In this document: positions 9,141 to 19,059 of the stretch, one piece after another
Layout: each line of letters starts with the position of its first letter
Numbering within the stretch: the first letter of the stretch is position 1
From: Pseudomonas viridiflava
GTDB lineage: Bacteria > Pseudomonadota > Gammaproteobacteria > Pseudomonadales > Pseudomonadaceae
NCBI RefSeq assembly: GCF_900582625.1
Contig: NZ_UTIQ01000327.1
Span: forward strand, 310,001 to 374,000
Direction: 5' to 3'
DNA length: 64,000 nucleotides
Made by a program: the position numbers and the translations under genes
The notes under the pieces: generated by a model
Seen by the model: only the letters and a program-made list of their open reading frames with translations
Told to the model about the DNA's origin: nothing
The model's database searches: none

Positions 9141-10583
9141 TCACTTCTTGGTCAACGCCTCCAAACACCGCCCAGTCAGCTGAGTAAAGCGCTGAAACGC
9201 CACAAACTGTTCATGCTTCAGCGCCCGCCCGGAAATACGGCTGTCGGCATAGAGCACGCCAATCTGCCGATTGCCAGCCAGCAACGGAGCGATGAAGAAC
9301 ATGCCTTGGCCGAGCCATTGGCGAATCGGTTGGGTCACCAGTTCGTTGAGGTTGTAGCTGGCCGGCACGCCCATCCACAGCGCTTCGCGGTGGCGCAGCA
9401 CGTAGCTGAAAATATGCGGCTGCTCGGCCTGTTCGGCGGGCAATACGAAGTCGCTGAGCCAGCGTTCAGTCTTTTCGCCGACGGCGCGCTTGGCTTTGAA
9501 GCGGGTCTGCTCATCGGCCAATACCGCCAGCATCACCCGTTCCAGCCCAGCGCCCTGGTGCAGGCCTTTGAACAGCGTCTCGAGAATCAAGCCAACGTCG
9601 GCCCGTTTGGAGACCATCATGCCGAGGTCTTGCAGCGCCTGTTGCAAGATCAGCAGGTTGGGCTGCAGCAGTCGCGCCTTGCGCTGTTCCTGTTGGGTGC
9701 GGATCAGTTCCGGGTCGGTGGAGGGAATCAATCGGCACAAGGAACTGGCGCCAAACGTGGCAGCCACTTTTACCGCTTCGTCGGCGCTGTCGAGCACTTG
9801 TTGCAGCGCTTCTTGCGGCGTCACGCCAATAAAGGTGGCCATCTGATTGATCAGGCCTTCCATTTCCGGCGAGTCCCAGCCTTCCAGCGCCGCTTCGCTG
9901 ATGCGTGCACCCAGGTGCACGGCGAACGCGGCGGGGTCGTTGTGGTTGCTGGTGTTGTGGGCAAGGCTGGCGATTTCGCCGAGGTTCCAGCTTTTCACCA
10001 GGCCTTGGGTCAGTTGCCGAAAGCTGGTGCCGAGCACTTCGCGCACCACTTCGTCTTCGTTGACGCCGGGGCGCGCCAAGGCGGCGCCCAGTTCATCCGC
10101 CTGCTCACCGCCGCAGCCCCAGAACGCCAGCGCGCCGAGGTGGTAGAGCAACGCGGCGATAAACACTTCTTCCTGGTGCTTGGTCAGCACGTAGCCGGCC
10201 ATGTTGCGTGCCTGCACGGCGGCGTGAAACGAGCGGGCCAGCAGTTCGTGCAATTGCTCGCTGGAAGCGCGCCCCAGCAAACCGTCGATCAGGCTGACGG
10301 ACAAACCAATCAGCCGCACGTTGTCGAAACCAATCAGCACAATGGCGCGCGAAATGGTCCGAATCTGTTCCTGGGCGGGGTTGTAGTAAACGCTATTGCC
10401 GACGCGCAGCACTTTGGAGGTTAACGACGCGTCGCGCAGCAACACATCGGCCAGTTGCTGCACCGACGATTTTTCTGCCTGGGCCAGGCGGTGCAAGTCC
10501 TGCACTACGGCGGCCAATGCCGGTAACTCGGCTTGATTCAAACGATCGATCCATGACTGCAATCCATGGGTGCGTGTTGCCAA
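9141..10583 (-). CDS. HDOD domain-containing signalling protein
   Basis: A 480-aa cytosolic protein. The N-terminal half is an HDOD domain (LPALAAVVQDLHRLA, LADVLLRDASLTSKVLRVGNS, ALLYHLGALAFWGCG), and the C-terminal half resembles a GAF sensor region (LGQGMFFIAPLLAGNRQIGVLYADS). HDOD proteins are regulatory relatives of HD phosphohydrolases without the full catalytic site. I chose the TTG at 10583 because a GCGAGG box lies 8 nt upstream and the N-terminus then matches Pseudomonas homologues (ATRTHGLQSW). Starts at 10604 or 10670 would add residues without support. It is divergent from the yej-type operon. Partner unknown. Confidence 0.8.
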   Translation of the reverse strand: MATRTHGLQSWIDRLNQAELPALAAVVQDLHRLAQAEKSSVQQLADVLLRDASLTSKVLRVGNSVYYNPAQEQIRTISRAIVLIGFDNVRLIGLSVSLIDGLLGRASSEQLHELLARSFHAAVQARNMAGYVLTKHQEEVFIAALLYHLGALAFWGCGGEQADELGAALARPGVNEDEVVREVLGTSFRQLTQGLVKSWNLGEIASLAHNTSNHNDPAAFAVHLGARISEAALEGWDSPEMEGLINQMATFIGVTPQEALQQVLDSADEAVKVAATFGASSLCRLIPSTDPELIRTQQEQRKARLLQPNLLILQQALQDLGMMVSKRADVGLILETLFKGLHQGAGLERVMLAVLADEQTRFKAKRAVGEKTERWLSDFVLPAEQAEQPHIFSYVLRHREALWMGVPASYNLNELVTQPIRQWLGQGMFFIAPLLAGNRQIGVLYADSRISGRALKHEQFVAFQRFTQLTGRCLEALTKK

Positions 10584-10727
10584 AATAAAAACCTCGCGGA
10601 GCATTCTTTCATTGTTGCCAGCAGCCTCTGAAACCGGCCTCCGGGCTTTCTCTTTTTCCAGCGGATACAAGCTGTTACTGTACGGCCACGAAGCTCAATG
10701 CCGCTACGGAACGGACCACCTAGCCTG

Positions 10728-12557
10728 ATGCGTTGCCTCCTTTCGCTACTCCTGAGTCTGGCTCTGTGCGTTCCCGCTTTCGCCTCCATCAGCGAAAGCC
10801 ATGGGTATGCGCAATTCGGCACACTCAAATATCCCGCCAGTTTCACCCACTTCGATTGGGTTAACCCCGACGCGCCTAAAGGCGGCACGATTCGAGTGAT
10901 GGCATTTGGCACCTTCGACACTCTAAACCCTTATACATTTAAAGGTAGCAGCCCTTCGTCTACTCCTAACTTTGCCCAATACGGCATTGGTGAATTAAAC
11001 GAACCGCTGATGGCCGGCACCGGCCAGTACGACCCTTCCGGCGATGAGCCGGCGTCCAGTTATGGGCTGATCGCCAAGTCGGTGGAATACCCCGAGGACC
11101 GCAGCTGGGTGGTGTTCAACTTGCGCCCTGAAGCGCGCTTCAACGACGGCAAACCGGTCACCGCCTTCGACGTGGCGTTTTCCTACCGCACGCTGCTCAA
11201 GCAAGGTCATCCGCAATACCGCACCAACCTGCAGGAGGTGGCGCGGGTCGACATTCTAAATCGCCACCGCATTCGCTTCGTGCTCAAGCGCGCCGGCAAT
11301 CCGCTGCTGATTCTGCGCCTCGGCGAGCTGCCCATTCTGCCGCAGCATTACTGGAAAGACCGCGACTTCAAAGCCACCACCTTCGACGCCCCGGTAACCA
11401 GCGGCCCCTACCGAGTCACCGAAATCACGCCCGGCCGCAGCCTGGTGTTCGAGCGCGTGAAAGACTGGTGGGGCGCCGACTTGCCGGTGAACCGTGGCAA
11501 GTACAACTTCGACCGTATGGAGGTCGAGTTCTACCGCGACAGCGACGTCGCCTTCGAAGCCTTCAAGGCCGGCGAATTCGATTTCTATATCGAGCACCAG
11601 GCAAAAAACTGGGCCAACGGTTACCGCTTCCCGGCCGTGAAACGCGGTGACGTGATCCGCGCGCAAATTCCCCATCAAATTCCCACGCAGACCCAGGGGC
11701 TGTTCATGAACAGCCGGCGCACAGCCTTTGCCGATGAAAAGGTGCGTGAAGCCATGGGCCTGATGCTCGATTTCGAGTGGACCAATCGCACCCTCTTTAA
11801 CGATTCCTACACCCGCGCCAGCAGTTATTTCCCCAACAGCGAGTTCAGCGCTACCGGTAAACCCGAAGGCCGTGAGTGGCTGCTGCTCTCGCCGTTCCGC
11901 GAACAATTGCCCGCCCGCTTGTTTACCGAGCCGTTCGCGGTGCCGAAAACCCAGGGCGGCGGCATTCCGCGGGAAACCCTCAGGCGCGCGTTGGGTCTAT
12001 TGGCCGACGCCGGCTGGAAGCTCAACGGCCAGCGCCTGCAAAATGCCAAGGGCGAACCGCTGCGCTTCGAGCTGCTGCTGGTCAACCCAAACCTTGAGCG
12101 CATTCTTCAGCCGTATGTGGAAAACCTCGCCAGCATTGGCGTACAGGCAAACTTGCGTACCGTCGACCGGGCGCAATATAAACAGCGGCTGGACCAATTC
12201 GACTTCGACATGATTCTGATGACGCTGCAGCAAAACCTCAGCCCCGGCCTCGAACAATGGCAGTACTTTCACTCCAGCCAGGCCAGCGTCAAAGGCAGCA
12301 AGAACTACGCGGGCGTTCGCAGCCCGGTGGTCGACAGCCTGCTGGAAAGCCTGTTGGCAGCCCAAACCCGCGACGAACAGGTGGCCGCAACCCGCGCCCT
12401 GGACCGCGTGCTGCTGTCGCAGCACTACATGATTCCCAACTGGTACCTCAACTACCACCGCCTGGCGTACCGCAACCGGTTCGCCTCCGTCACCACGCCG
12501 CCTTACACCCTCGGGTTGCGCGCCTGGTGGCTGAAGCCCACGGAGAAGGCTTTATGA
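10728..12557 (+). CDS. Extracellular solute-binding protein of a Yej-type peptide ABC transporter (first copy)
   Basis: A 609-aa SBP family 5 protein. It has a Sec signal peptide (MRCLLSLLLSLALCVPAFA), then the YejA-type segment KYPASFTHFDWVNPDAPKGG, and later EFYRDSDVAFEAFKAGEFDFY. It should bind oligopeptides or peptide-like compounds in the periplasm. The ATG at 10728 directly precedes the signal peptide; an ATG at 10698 would add ten residues before it. Its stop overlaps the next start by 4 bp (ATGA). The next gene is a paralogue of the same length class, so this operon has two binding proteins for one pore. Confidence 0.88.
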   Translation: MRCLLSLLLSLALCVPAFASISESHGYAQFGTLKYPASFTHFDWVNPDAPKGGTIRVMAFGTFDTLNPYTFKGSSPSSTPNFAQYGIGELNEPLMAGTGQYDPSGDEPASSYGLIAKSVEYPEDRSWVVFNLRPEARFNDGKPVTAFDVAFSYRTLLKQGHPQYRTNLQEVARVDILNRHRIRFVLKRAGNPLLILRLGELPILPQHYWKDRDFKATTFDAPVTSGPYRVTEITPGRSLVFERVKDWWGADLPVNRGKYNFDRMEVEFYRDSDVAFEAFKAGEFDFYIEHQAKNWANGYRFPAVKRGDVIRAQIPHQIPTQTQGLFMNSRRTAFADEKVREAMGLMLDFEWTNRTLFNDSYTRASSYFPNSEFSATGKPEGREWLLLSPFREQLPARLFTEPFAVPKTQGGGIPRETLRRALGLLADAGWKLNGQRLQNAKGEPLRFELLLVNPNLERILQPYVENLASIGVQANLRTVDRAQYKQRLDQFDFDMILMTLQQNLSPGLEQWQYFHSSQASVKGSKNYAGVRSPVVDSLLESLLAAQTRDEQVAATRALDRVLLSQHYMIPNWYLNYHRLAYRNRFASVTTPPYTLGLRAWWLKPTEKAL

Positions 12558-14431
12558 CTTTGTTTTTGCGCACCGTGCTGCGCGTTGGCAGCGGCGCTCT
12601 GCTCGCCAGTCTCTGCCTGACAGCCGCAGCGGCGCCGCAACATGCCATCACCCTGTACGACGAAGCGCCCAAATACCCCGCCAACTTCAAACACTTCGAC
12701 TACGTAAACCCCGACGCCCCCAAAGGCGGCACCCTGCGCCTGGCCGGCAACGGCGGCTTCGACAGCCTTAACCCGTTCATTCCCAAAGGCGTATCGGCCG
12801 ATCAACTGGGCTTGCTCTACGACAGCCTCACCTACCACTCCCCCGACGAGCCGTTCACCGAGTACGGCCTGCTCGCCGAGAAAATCGAGAAGGCCGCCGA
12901 CGACAGTTACGTGCGCTTCTTTATCAACCCCAAAGCGCGCTTCAACGACGGCACGCCCGTCACCGCCGACGACGTGATTTTCACCTTCAACACCCTGCTG
13001 AAAAACGGCGACCCGATGTACCGCAACTACTACGCGGACGTCGACACCGTGGTGGCCGAAACGCCGCTGACCGTGCGCTTTAACTTCAAGCACGCCGGCA
13101 ACCGCGAGCTGCCGTTGATCATCGGCCAACTGCAAATTCTGCCGAAACACTGGTGGGCGACCCGCGACTTCAACAAAGCCAATTTGGAAGTGCCACTGGG
13201 CAGCGGCCCGTATCGCATTACCCAGGTATCGCCGGGCAGCAGCATCCGCTACGAGCGCAACCCCAACTGGTGGGCCAAAGACCTGCCCGTAACGCGCGGC
13301 TACTACAACTTCGACACCGTGCAAATCGACTACTACCGCGACATGTCGGTGGCGCTGGAAGCGTTCAAGGCCGGCCAATTCGACTTCAACCTTGAGTACT
13401 CCGCCAAAGACTGGGCCACCGGTTATGACTGCCCCGCCCTGCACGACGGCCGCATCGTTAAAGAAGCCCTGCCCAACCACAACTCGGTGGGCATGCAGTC
13501 GTTTGCTTTCAACATCCGCCGACCGAAATTCCAGGACCCGCGCGTTCGCGAAGCCATTAGCTTGCTGTTCGATTTCGAATGGTCGAACAAGCAGTTGTTC
13601 TTCAGCTCCTACAAGCGCAACAGCAGCTACTTCGAAAATTCCGACATGGCGGCCCACGAGCTGCCCGACGCGGCCGAGCTGAAGTTGCTCGAACCGCTGC
13701 GCGGCAAAGTGCCCGACCAAGTGTTCACCGAGGTGTTTCGCCCGCCCGTGTCGTCGGGCGACGGCATGATTCGCGAGCAAAAGCGCAAGGCTTACAAGCT
13801 GCTGTTGGATGCCGGCTACAAGATTGAAAACGACAAAATGGTCGGCCCCGACGGCAAGCCGCTGGCCTTCGAGTTCATGCTCTACCAGCTGAACATGGAG
13901 CGCATTCTGCTGCCGTTTATGCGCAACCTGGCCGAGTTGGGCATCGACATGCAGATACGGCGTGTCGACGCCTCGCAGTTCGTCAACCGCCTACGCTCTC
14001 GCGACTTCGACATGACCAACGCCACCTGGGGCCAGTCCAACTCACCGGGCAACGAGCAGCGTGAGTACTGGCATTCGAGCAGCGCCGACAGCCCCGGCAG
14101 CCGCAACTTCATTGGTCTGCGTGACCCGGCCATCGATGAGCTGGTCGACGGCTTGATTCGCTCCGACTCCCGGCAAAGCCTTATCACCCATGCGCGCGCC
14201 CTCGACCGCGTGTTGCTGTGGGGCAACTACGTGATTCCCAACTACTACATCGACACCTGGCGCATCGCTCGCTGGAACAAATTCGGCCGGCCCGCCATCA
14301 CGCCGAAATATGATTTTGGCCTGATGACCTGGTGGCAAACCCGCGAGACCGCCGAGGGCACCTCCCCAGCGGCAGCGCCGGCCAGCACCGACGCCGCGCC
14401 GCCCGAAGCGGCCCCACAGGATTCCCAATAA
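12554..14431 (+). CDS. Extracellular solute-binding protein of a Yej-type ABC transporter (second copy, YejA-like)
   Basis: A 625-aa paralogue of the preceding gene. It has a signal peptide ending near CLTAAAA, then KYPANFKHFDYVNPDAPKGG and YYRDMSVALEAFKAGQFDFN. A low-complexity Ala/Pro tail follows the conserved domain. YejA in enterobacteria binds peptides and the antibiotic microcin C. The ATG at 12554 overlaps the previous stop, and the gene ends immediately (0 bp) before the yejB-like start. The longer frame that begins at 12257 is an artefact, as the signal peptide shows. Confidence 0.88.
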   Translation: MTLFLRTVLRVGSGALLASLCLTAAAAPQHAITLYDEAPKYPANFKHFDYVNPDAPKGGTLRLAGNGGFDSLNPFIPKGVSADQLGLLYDSLTYHSPDEPFTEYGLLAEKIEKAADDSYVRFFINPKARFNDGTPVTADDVIFTFNTLLKNGDPMYRNYYADVDTVVAETPLTVRFNFKHAGNRELPLIIGQLQILPKHWWATRDFNKANLEVPLGSGPYRITQVSPGSSIRYERNPNWWAKDLPVTRGYYNFDTVQIDYYRDMSVALEAFKAGQFDFNLEYSAKDWATGYDCPALHDGRIVKEALPNHNSVGMQSFAFNIRRPKFQDPRVREAISLLFDFEWSNKQLFFSSYKRNSSYFENSDMAAHELPDAAELKLLEPLRGKVPDQVFTEVFRPPVSSGDGMIREQKRKAYKLLLDAGYKIENDKMVGPDGKPLAFEFMLYQLNMERILLPFMRNLAELGIDMQIRRVDASQFVNRLRSRDFDMTNATWGQSNSPGNEQREYWHSSSADSPGSRNFIGLRDPAIDELVDGLIRSDSRQSLITHARALDRVLLWGNYVIPNYYIDTWRIARWNKFGRPAITPKYDFGLMTWWQTRETAEGTSPAAAPASTDAAPPEAAPQDSQ

Positions 14432-15505
14432 ATGCTTGCCTATATTCTGCGGCGCCTGCTGCTGATCATTCCGACGCTGCTGGGCATTTTGCTGCTCAAC
14501 TTCATCATCATTCAGGCCGCGCCGGGCGGGCCGGTGGAACAGATGATCGCCAAGCTGGAAGGCTTCGAAGGCGCTACCAGTCGCATCTCCGGTGGCGGCG
14601 CCGAGGTGTCGGTGGCCGGTTCCAACTACCGGGGCGCGCAAGGCCTGGACCCGGAGCTGGTGAAAGAAATCGAGAAAATGTACGGCTTCGACAAATCAGC
14701 CCCCGAGCGTTTCTGGCTGATGCTCAAAAGCTATGCCCAGCTCGATTTCGGCAACAGCTTCTTCCGCGACGCCAAGGTGGTGGACCTGATCGTGGAAAAA
14801 ATGCCGGTGTCCATTTCCCTCGGGTTATGGAGCACGTTGATCATGTACCTGGTGTCCATTCCGCTGGGCATCGCCAAAGCCATGCGCAACGGCAGCACCT
14901 TTGATGTGTGGACCAGCTCGGCGATCATCGTCGGCTATGCGATTCCGGCATTTCTGTTCGCCATTTTGCTGATCGTATTGTTTGCCGGCGGCAGCTATTA
15001 CGACTGGTTTCCCCTGCGCGGCCTGACGTCGAATAACTTCGACCAGATGAGCATGGGCGGGAAAATTCTCGACTACTTCTGGCACTTGGTGCTGCCGGTG
15101 ATGGCGCTGGTGATCGGCAACTTCGCCACCCTCACCTTCCTGACCAAAAACAGCTTTCTCGACGAAATCAACAAACAGTACGTGGTCACCGCGCGGGCCA
15201 AGGGCCTGACCAACAACGCGATTCTGTACGGCCATGTATTCCGCAACGCCATGCTGCTGATCATCGCCGGTTTTCCTGCCGCGTTTATCAGCATTTTCTT
15301 CACGGGTTCGCTGATGATCGAAGTGATCTTCTCCCTCGACGGCCTGGGCCTGATGAGTTTTGAGGCGGCGATCAACCGCGACTACCCCATCGTCTTCGGC
15401 ACGCTGTTTATCTTCACCTTGCTTGGGTTGGTCGTGAAGTTGATCGGCGACATCACTTACACCTTGGTCGATCCGCGCATCGACTTCGCGAATCGGGAGG
15501 GTTGA
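14432..15505 (+). CDS. yejB: Peptide ABC transporter permease, YejB-like
   Basis: A 357-aa inner-membrane permease of the DppB/YejB type. It starts MLAYILRRLLLIIPTLLGI, which contains the first transmembrane helix. A long periplasmic loop follows (ISGGGAEVSVAGSNYRGAQG), and the EAA loop VVTARAKGLTNNAILYGHVF docks the ATPase. Its ATG follows the preceding stop codon without a gap. It pairs with the YejE-like protein. The name is by operon resemblance to yejABEF. Confidence 0.9.
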   Translation: MLAYILRRLLLIIPTLLGILLLNFIIIQAAPGGPVEQMIAKLEGFEGATSRISGGGAEVSVAGSNYRGAQGLDPELVKEIEKMYGFDKSAPERFWLMLKSYAQLDFGNSFFRDAKVVDLIVEKMPVSISLGLWSTLIMYLVSIPLGIAKAMRNGSTFDVWTSSAIIVGYAIPAFLFAILLIVLFAGGSYYDWFPLRGLTSNNFDQMSMGGKILDYFWHLVLPVMALVIGNFATLTFLTKNSFLDEINKQYVVTARAKGLTNNAILYGHVFRNAMLLIIAGFPAAFISIFFTGSLMIEVIFSLDGLGLMSFEAAINRDYPIVFGTLFIFTLLGLVVKLIGDITYTLVDPRIDFANREG

Positions 15506-15507
15506 GC

Positions 15508-16539
15508 ATGGGCACTGCATTGAAAATGTCACCCCTCAACCGTCGCCGCTTCGAACGCCTGAAAGCGCACAAGCGCGGCTGGTGGTCGCTGTGGCTGTTT
15601 CTCGTGCTGTTCGTGGCAAGCCTGGGCGCCGAGTTGATCGCCAACGACAAACCGCTGGTGGTGCATTACGACGGCGGCTGGTATTTCCCGGTATTCAAGC
15701 GCTATCCGGAAACCACCTTTGGCGGCGAATTTCCGCTGGAGGCGAATTACAAGAGTCCGTACATCCGCGAATTGATCGCCGAAAAAGGCGGCTGGACCCT
15801 ATGGCCGCCCATTCCGTTCAGCTACTCCACCATTAACTACGACCTGAAAGTGCCCGCCCCCGCGCCACCCTCTGCGGACAACCTGCTGGGCACCGATGAC
15901 CAAGGCCGCGACGTGCTGGCGCGGGTGATTTACGGCTTCCGTATTTCCGTGTTGTTCGCCCTGACGCTGACCATTTTCAGCTCCGTGATCGGCGTGGTGA
16001 CCGGCGCGCTGCAAGGCTTCTATGGCGGTTGGGTCGACCTGCTCGGCCAGCGTTTTCTGGAAGTGTGGTCGGGGCTGCCGGTGCTGTATCTGCTGATCAT
16101 CCTCGCCAGCTTTGTGCAGCCCAACTTCTGGTGGCTGCTGGGCATCATGCTGCTGTTCTCGTGGATGACGCTGGTGGACGTGGTGCGCGCCGAATTCCTG
16201 CGTGGCCGCAACCTGGAATACGTGCGCGCCGCGCGGGCGCTGGGCATGGAGAACGGCGGCATCATGTTCCGCCACATTCTGCCCAACGCGATGATTTCCA
16301 CCATGACTTTTATGCCGTTCATTCTCACTGGCGCCATCGGTACGCTGACCGCGCTGGACTTTCTCGGCTTCGGCCTGCCGGCCGGCTCGCCGTCGCTGGG
16401 TGAATTGGTGGCGCAGGGTAAATCCAACACCCAGGCGCCGTGGCTTGGCATCAGCGCCTTTGCCGTGCTGGGCCTGATGCTGACCCTGTTGGTGTTTATC
16501 GGCGAGGCTGCTCGCGATGCCTTCGACCCAAGGAAATAA
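15508..16539 (+). CDS. yejE: Peptide ABC transporter permease, YejE-like
   Basis: A 343-aa DppC/YejE-type permease. The N-terminal motif RRRFERLKAHKRGWWSLWLF is followed by the first helix. A periplasmic insert precedes DNLLGTDDQGRDVLARVIYGF, the usual entry to the permease core. The EAA loop is VRAARALGMENGGIMFRHILPN. A GGGAGG box 7 nt upstream supports the ATG at 15508 over the TTG at 15502, which overlaps the yejB stop. It forms the pore with the YejB-like permease. Confidence 0.9.
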   Translation: MGTALKMSPLNRRRFERLKAHKRGWWSLWLFLVLFVASLGAELIANDKPLVVHYDGGWYFPVFKRYPETTFGGEFPLEANYKSPYIRELIAEKGGWTLWPPIPFSYSTINYDLKVPAPAPPSADNLLGTDDQGRDVLARVIYGFRISVLFALTLTIFSSVIGVVTGALQGFYGGWVDLLGQRFLEVWSGLPVLYLLIILASFVQPNFWWLLGIMLLFSWMTLVDVVRAEFLRGRNLEYVRAARALGMENGGIMFRHILPNAMISTMTFMPFILTGAIGTLTALDFLGFGLPAGSPSLGELVAQGKSNTQAPWLGISAFAVLGLMLTLLVFIGEAARDAFDPRK

Positions 16540-16540
16540 C

Positions 16541-18181
16541 ATGGGCCAGACCCCTAAAACACCGCCAAACACCGCGCCGGAAAATCTCATTGAAGTGCGC
16601 GACCTGGCCGTGGAATTCACCTCGGGCGCGAGCCGTCAGTGCGTGATTCAAGGCTTGAATTTCGACATTCGCCGGGGCGAAACCCTGGCACTTGTAGGCG
16701 AAAGCGGCTCGGGCAAATCGGTGACGGCGCACTCGATTCTGCGCCTGCTGCCCTACCCGCTCGCGCGCCACCCAGCCGGCAGCATTCGCTATGCCGGGCA
16801 CGACCTGCTGACGGTCAACGAAAAGAAACTGCGGCACATCCGTGGCAACCGCATTGCCATGATTTTCCAGGAGCCGATGACTTCGCTGAACCCGCTGCAC
16901 AACATCGAAAAGCAGATCAACGAAGTGCTGGCCCTGCACAAAGGCCTGACCGGCAAAGCCGCGACCAAACGCACCCTGGAATTGCTCGAACTGGTGGGCA
17001 TTCCCGAGCCGCACAAACGCCTCAAAGCGCTGCCCCACGAATTGTCCGGCGGCCAACGCCAGCGGGTGATGATCGCCATGGCGCTGGCCAACGAGCCGGA
17101 GCTGCTGATCGCCGACGAGCCAACCACCGCGCTGGACGTCACCGTGCAGCTGAAAATCCTCGAACTGCTGAAAGATTTGCAGGCCCGCCTGGGCATGGCG
17201 CTGCTGCTGATTACCCACGATTTGAACCTGGTGAAGCGAATTGCACACCGGGTATGTGTCATGCAGCGCGGAGTGATCGTCGAACAGGCTTCATGCGATG
17301 AACTGTTCGACAATCCGCAGCATCCCTACACCCAGGAATTGCTCGGAGCCGAGCCCAGCGGTTCGCCGGTCGCCAACGCAGCCGGCAAGCCAGTGCTCGA
17401 AGTTGAAGACCTGCGGGTGTGGTTTCCGATCAAGAAAGGCGTGCTGCGCCATACGGTCGATCATGTGAAAGCGGTGGACGGCATCCACTTCAGCCTGCAC
17501 CAGGGCCAAACCCTGGGCATTGTGGGCGAAAGCGGTTCCGGCAAGTCCACCCTCGGGTTGGCGATTTTGCGGCTGATTAGCAGCAAGGGCGTTATCCGCT
17601 TTCAAGGCCAGGACATGCACGACCTGACCCAGCATCAAGTGCGGCCCTTGCGGCGGCAGATGCAGGTGGTGTTTCAGGACCCGTTTGGCAGCCTGAGCCC
17701 GCGGATGTCGGTGTGTCAGATCATTGGTGAAGGGCTGCGCATTCATAAGATGGGCAGTGAAGAAGAACAGGAGCAGGCAATAATCGATGCACTGTTGGAG
17801 GTAGGTCTGGATCCGGAAACCCGGCACCGCTACCCCCACGAGTTCTCCGGTGGGCAACGGCAGCGAATCGCCATCGCCCGGGCACTTGTGCTCAAGCCGG
17901 CATTGATTCTGCTGGATGAACCCACCTCGGCACTGGATCGTACCGTGCAGCGTCAGGTGGTGGAGTTACTGCGATCGCTGCAGCGCAAGTACAACCTGAC
18001 CTATTTGTTCATCAGCCATGACCTGGCGGTGGTCAAGGCGCTGAGTCACCACTTGATGGTGGTCAAGCAGGGTCGGGTGGTGGAACAGGGGCCAGCCGAA
18101 GCCATTTTCGCCGCCCCGCAACACGTATATACGCAGCAGTTGCTGGAGGCCGCTTTCCTGGTCCCAGCCACTGCCGATTAA
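16541..18181 (+). CDS. yejF: Peptide ABC transporter ATP-binding protein with two ATPase domains, YejF-like
   Basis: A 546-aa protein with two complete ABC domains. Each has a Walker A (GESGSGKSV and GESGSGKST), a signature (LSGGQRQR and FSGGQRQR), and a Walker B (LLIADEPTTALD and LILLDEPTSALD). This fused arrangement is diagnostic of YejF as opposed to separate DppD/DppF. The ATG at 16541 has an AAGGAA box upstream. It is the last gene of the transporter operon and lies 29 bp before fabI. Confidence 0.92.
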   Translation: MGQTPKTPPNTAPENLIEVRDLAVEFTSGASRQCVIQGLNFDIRRGETLALVGESGSGKSVTAHSILRLLPYPLARHPAGSIRYAGHDLLTVNEKKLRHIRGNRIAMIFQEPMTSLNPLHNIEKQINEVLALHKGLTGKAATKRTLELLELVGIPEPHKRLKALPHELSGGQRQRVMIAMALANEPELLIADEPTTALDVTVQLKILELLKDLQARLGMALLLITHDLNLVKRIAHRVCVMQRGVIVEQASCDELFDNPQHPYTQELLGAEPSGSPVANAAGKPVLEVEDLRVWFPIKKGVLRHTVDHVKAVDGIHFSLHQGQTLGIVGESGSGKSTLGLAILRLISSKGVIRFQGQDMHDLTQHQVRPLRRQMQVVFQDPFGSLSPRMSVCQIIGEGLRIHKMGSEEEQEQAIIDALLEVGLDPETRHRYPHEFSGGQRQRIAIARALVLKPALILLDEPTSALDRTVQRQVVELLRSLQRKYNLTYLFISHDLAVVKALSHHLMVVKQGRVVEQGPAEAIFAAPQHVYTQQLLEAAFLVPATAD

Positions 18182-18210
18182 TCCTTGAAAGCAGGAAGAG
18201 GAATAACACC

Positions 18211-19005
18211 ATGGGTTTTCTCGCCGGTAAGCGCGTACTGATCGTCGGTGTCGCCAGCAAGCTGTCCATCGCATCCGGCATTGCTGCCGCCATGCATCGC
18301 GAGGGTGCTGAACTCGCCTTCACCTACCAGAACGAAAAGCTCAAAGGCCGCGTCGAAGAATTCGCCGCTGGCTGGGGCTCGAACGCCGACCTGTGCTTCC
18401 CGTGCGACGTGGCCAGCGACGAAGAAATTGCCAACGTATTCGTTGAGCTGGGCAAGAAGTGGGACGGCCTGGACGTGATCGTTCACTCCGTCGGCTTCGC
18501 CCCTGGCGACCAACTGAACGGCGACTTCACCGAAGTCACCACCCGTGACGGCTTCCGCATCGCCCACGACATCAGCGCCTACAGCTTCGTAGCCCTGGGC
18601 AAAGCCGGTCGCGAAATGATGAAAGGCCGCAACGGCAGCCTGCTGACGCTTTCGTACCTGGGCGCCGAGCGCACCATGCCCAACTACAACGTGATGGGCA
18701 TGGCCAAAGCCAGCCTGGAAGCGGGCGTGCGTTACCTGGCAGGCAGTCTCGGCCCGGAAGGCACTCGCGTGAACTGCATCTCGGCTGGCCCGATCCGCAC
18801 CCTGGCGGCCTCCGGCATCAAGAGCTTCCGCAAAATGCTCGCCGCCAACGAAGCGCAAACGCCACTGCGCCGCAACGTGACCATCGAAGAAGTCGGCAAC
18901 GTCGGCGCCTTCCTGTGCTCGGATTTGGCCTCGGGCATCAGCGGTGAAATCACCTATGTGGACGGTGGTTTCAACACCACGGCCATGGGTGCCATCGAGG
19001 AGTAA
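18211..19005 (+). CDS. fabI: Enoyl-[acyl-carrier-protein] reductase (NADH), FabI type
   Basis: FabI catalyses the last reduction in each fatty acid elongation cycle. The 264-aa protein begins MGFLAGKRVLIVGVASKLSIASG, the divergent FabI cofactor motif. It has the Y-x6-K catalytic pair in NYNVMGMAKAS and the segment SAGPIRTLAASGI characteristic of the triclosan-sensitive family. The RBS region GGAAGAGGAA precedes the ATG. It follows yejF closely, as in other pseudomonads, and ends at a strong terminator. Confidence 0.96.
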   Translation: MGFLAGKRVLIVGVASKLSIASGIAAAMHREGAELAFTYQNEKLKGRVEEFAAGWGSNADLCFPCDVASDEEIANVFVELGKKWDGLDVIVHSVGFAPGDQLNGDFTEVTTRDGFRIAHDISAYSFVALGKAGREMMKGRNGSLLTLSYLGAERTMPNYNVMGMAKASLEAGVRYLAGSLGPEGTRVNCISAGPIRTLAASGIKSFRKMLAANEAQTPLRRNVTIEEVGNVGAFLCSDLASGISGEITYVDGGFNTTAMGAIEE

Positions 19006-19017
19006 GCAGGTCGCTGC

Positions 19018-19050
19018 AAAAAAAGCCGCTCAATCGAGCGGCTTTTTTTT
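19018..19050 (+). terminator. Rho-independent terminator after fabI
   Basis: The stem GCCGCTC/GAGCGGC with an AATC loop is flanked by A residues on the left and eight T residues on the right, 12 bp after the fabI stop. Confidence 0.92.
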
Positions 19051-19059
19051 GCGCGTGTC

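Noticed and set aside
12503..13780. 425-codon open frame opposite the second binding-protein gene
   Set aside because: It is antisense to a gene with a clear signal peptide and family motifs, and its composition is that of a shadow frame.
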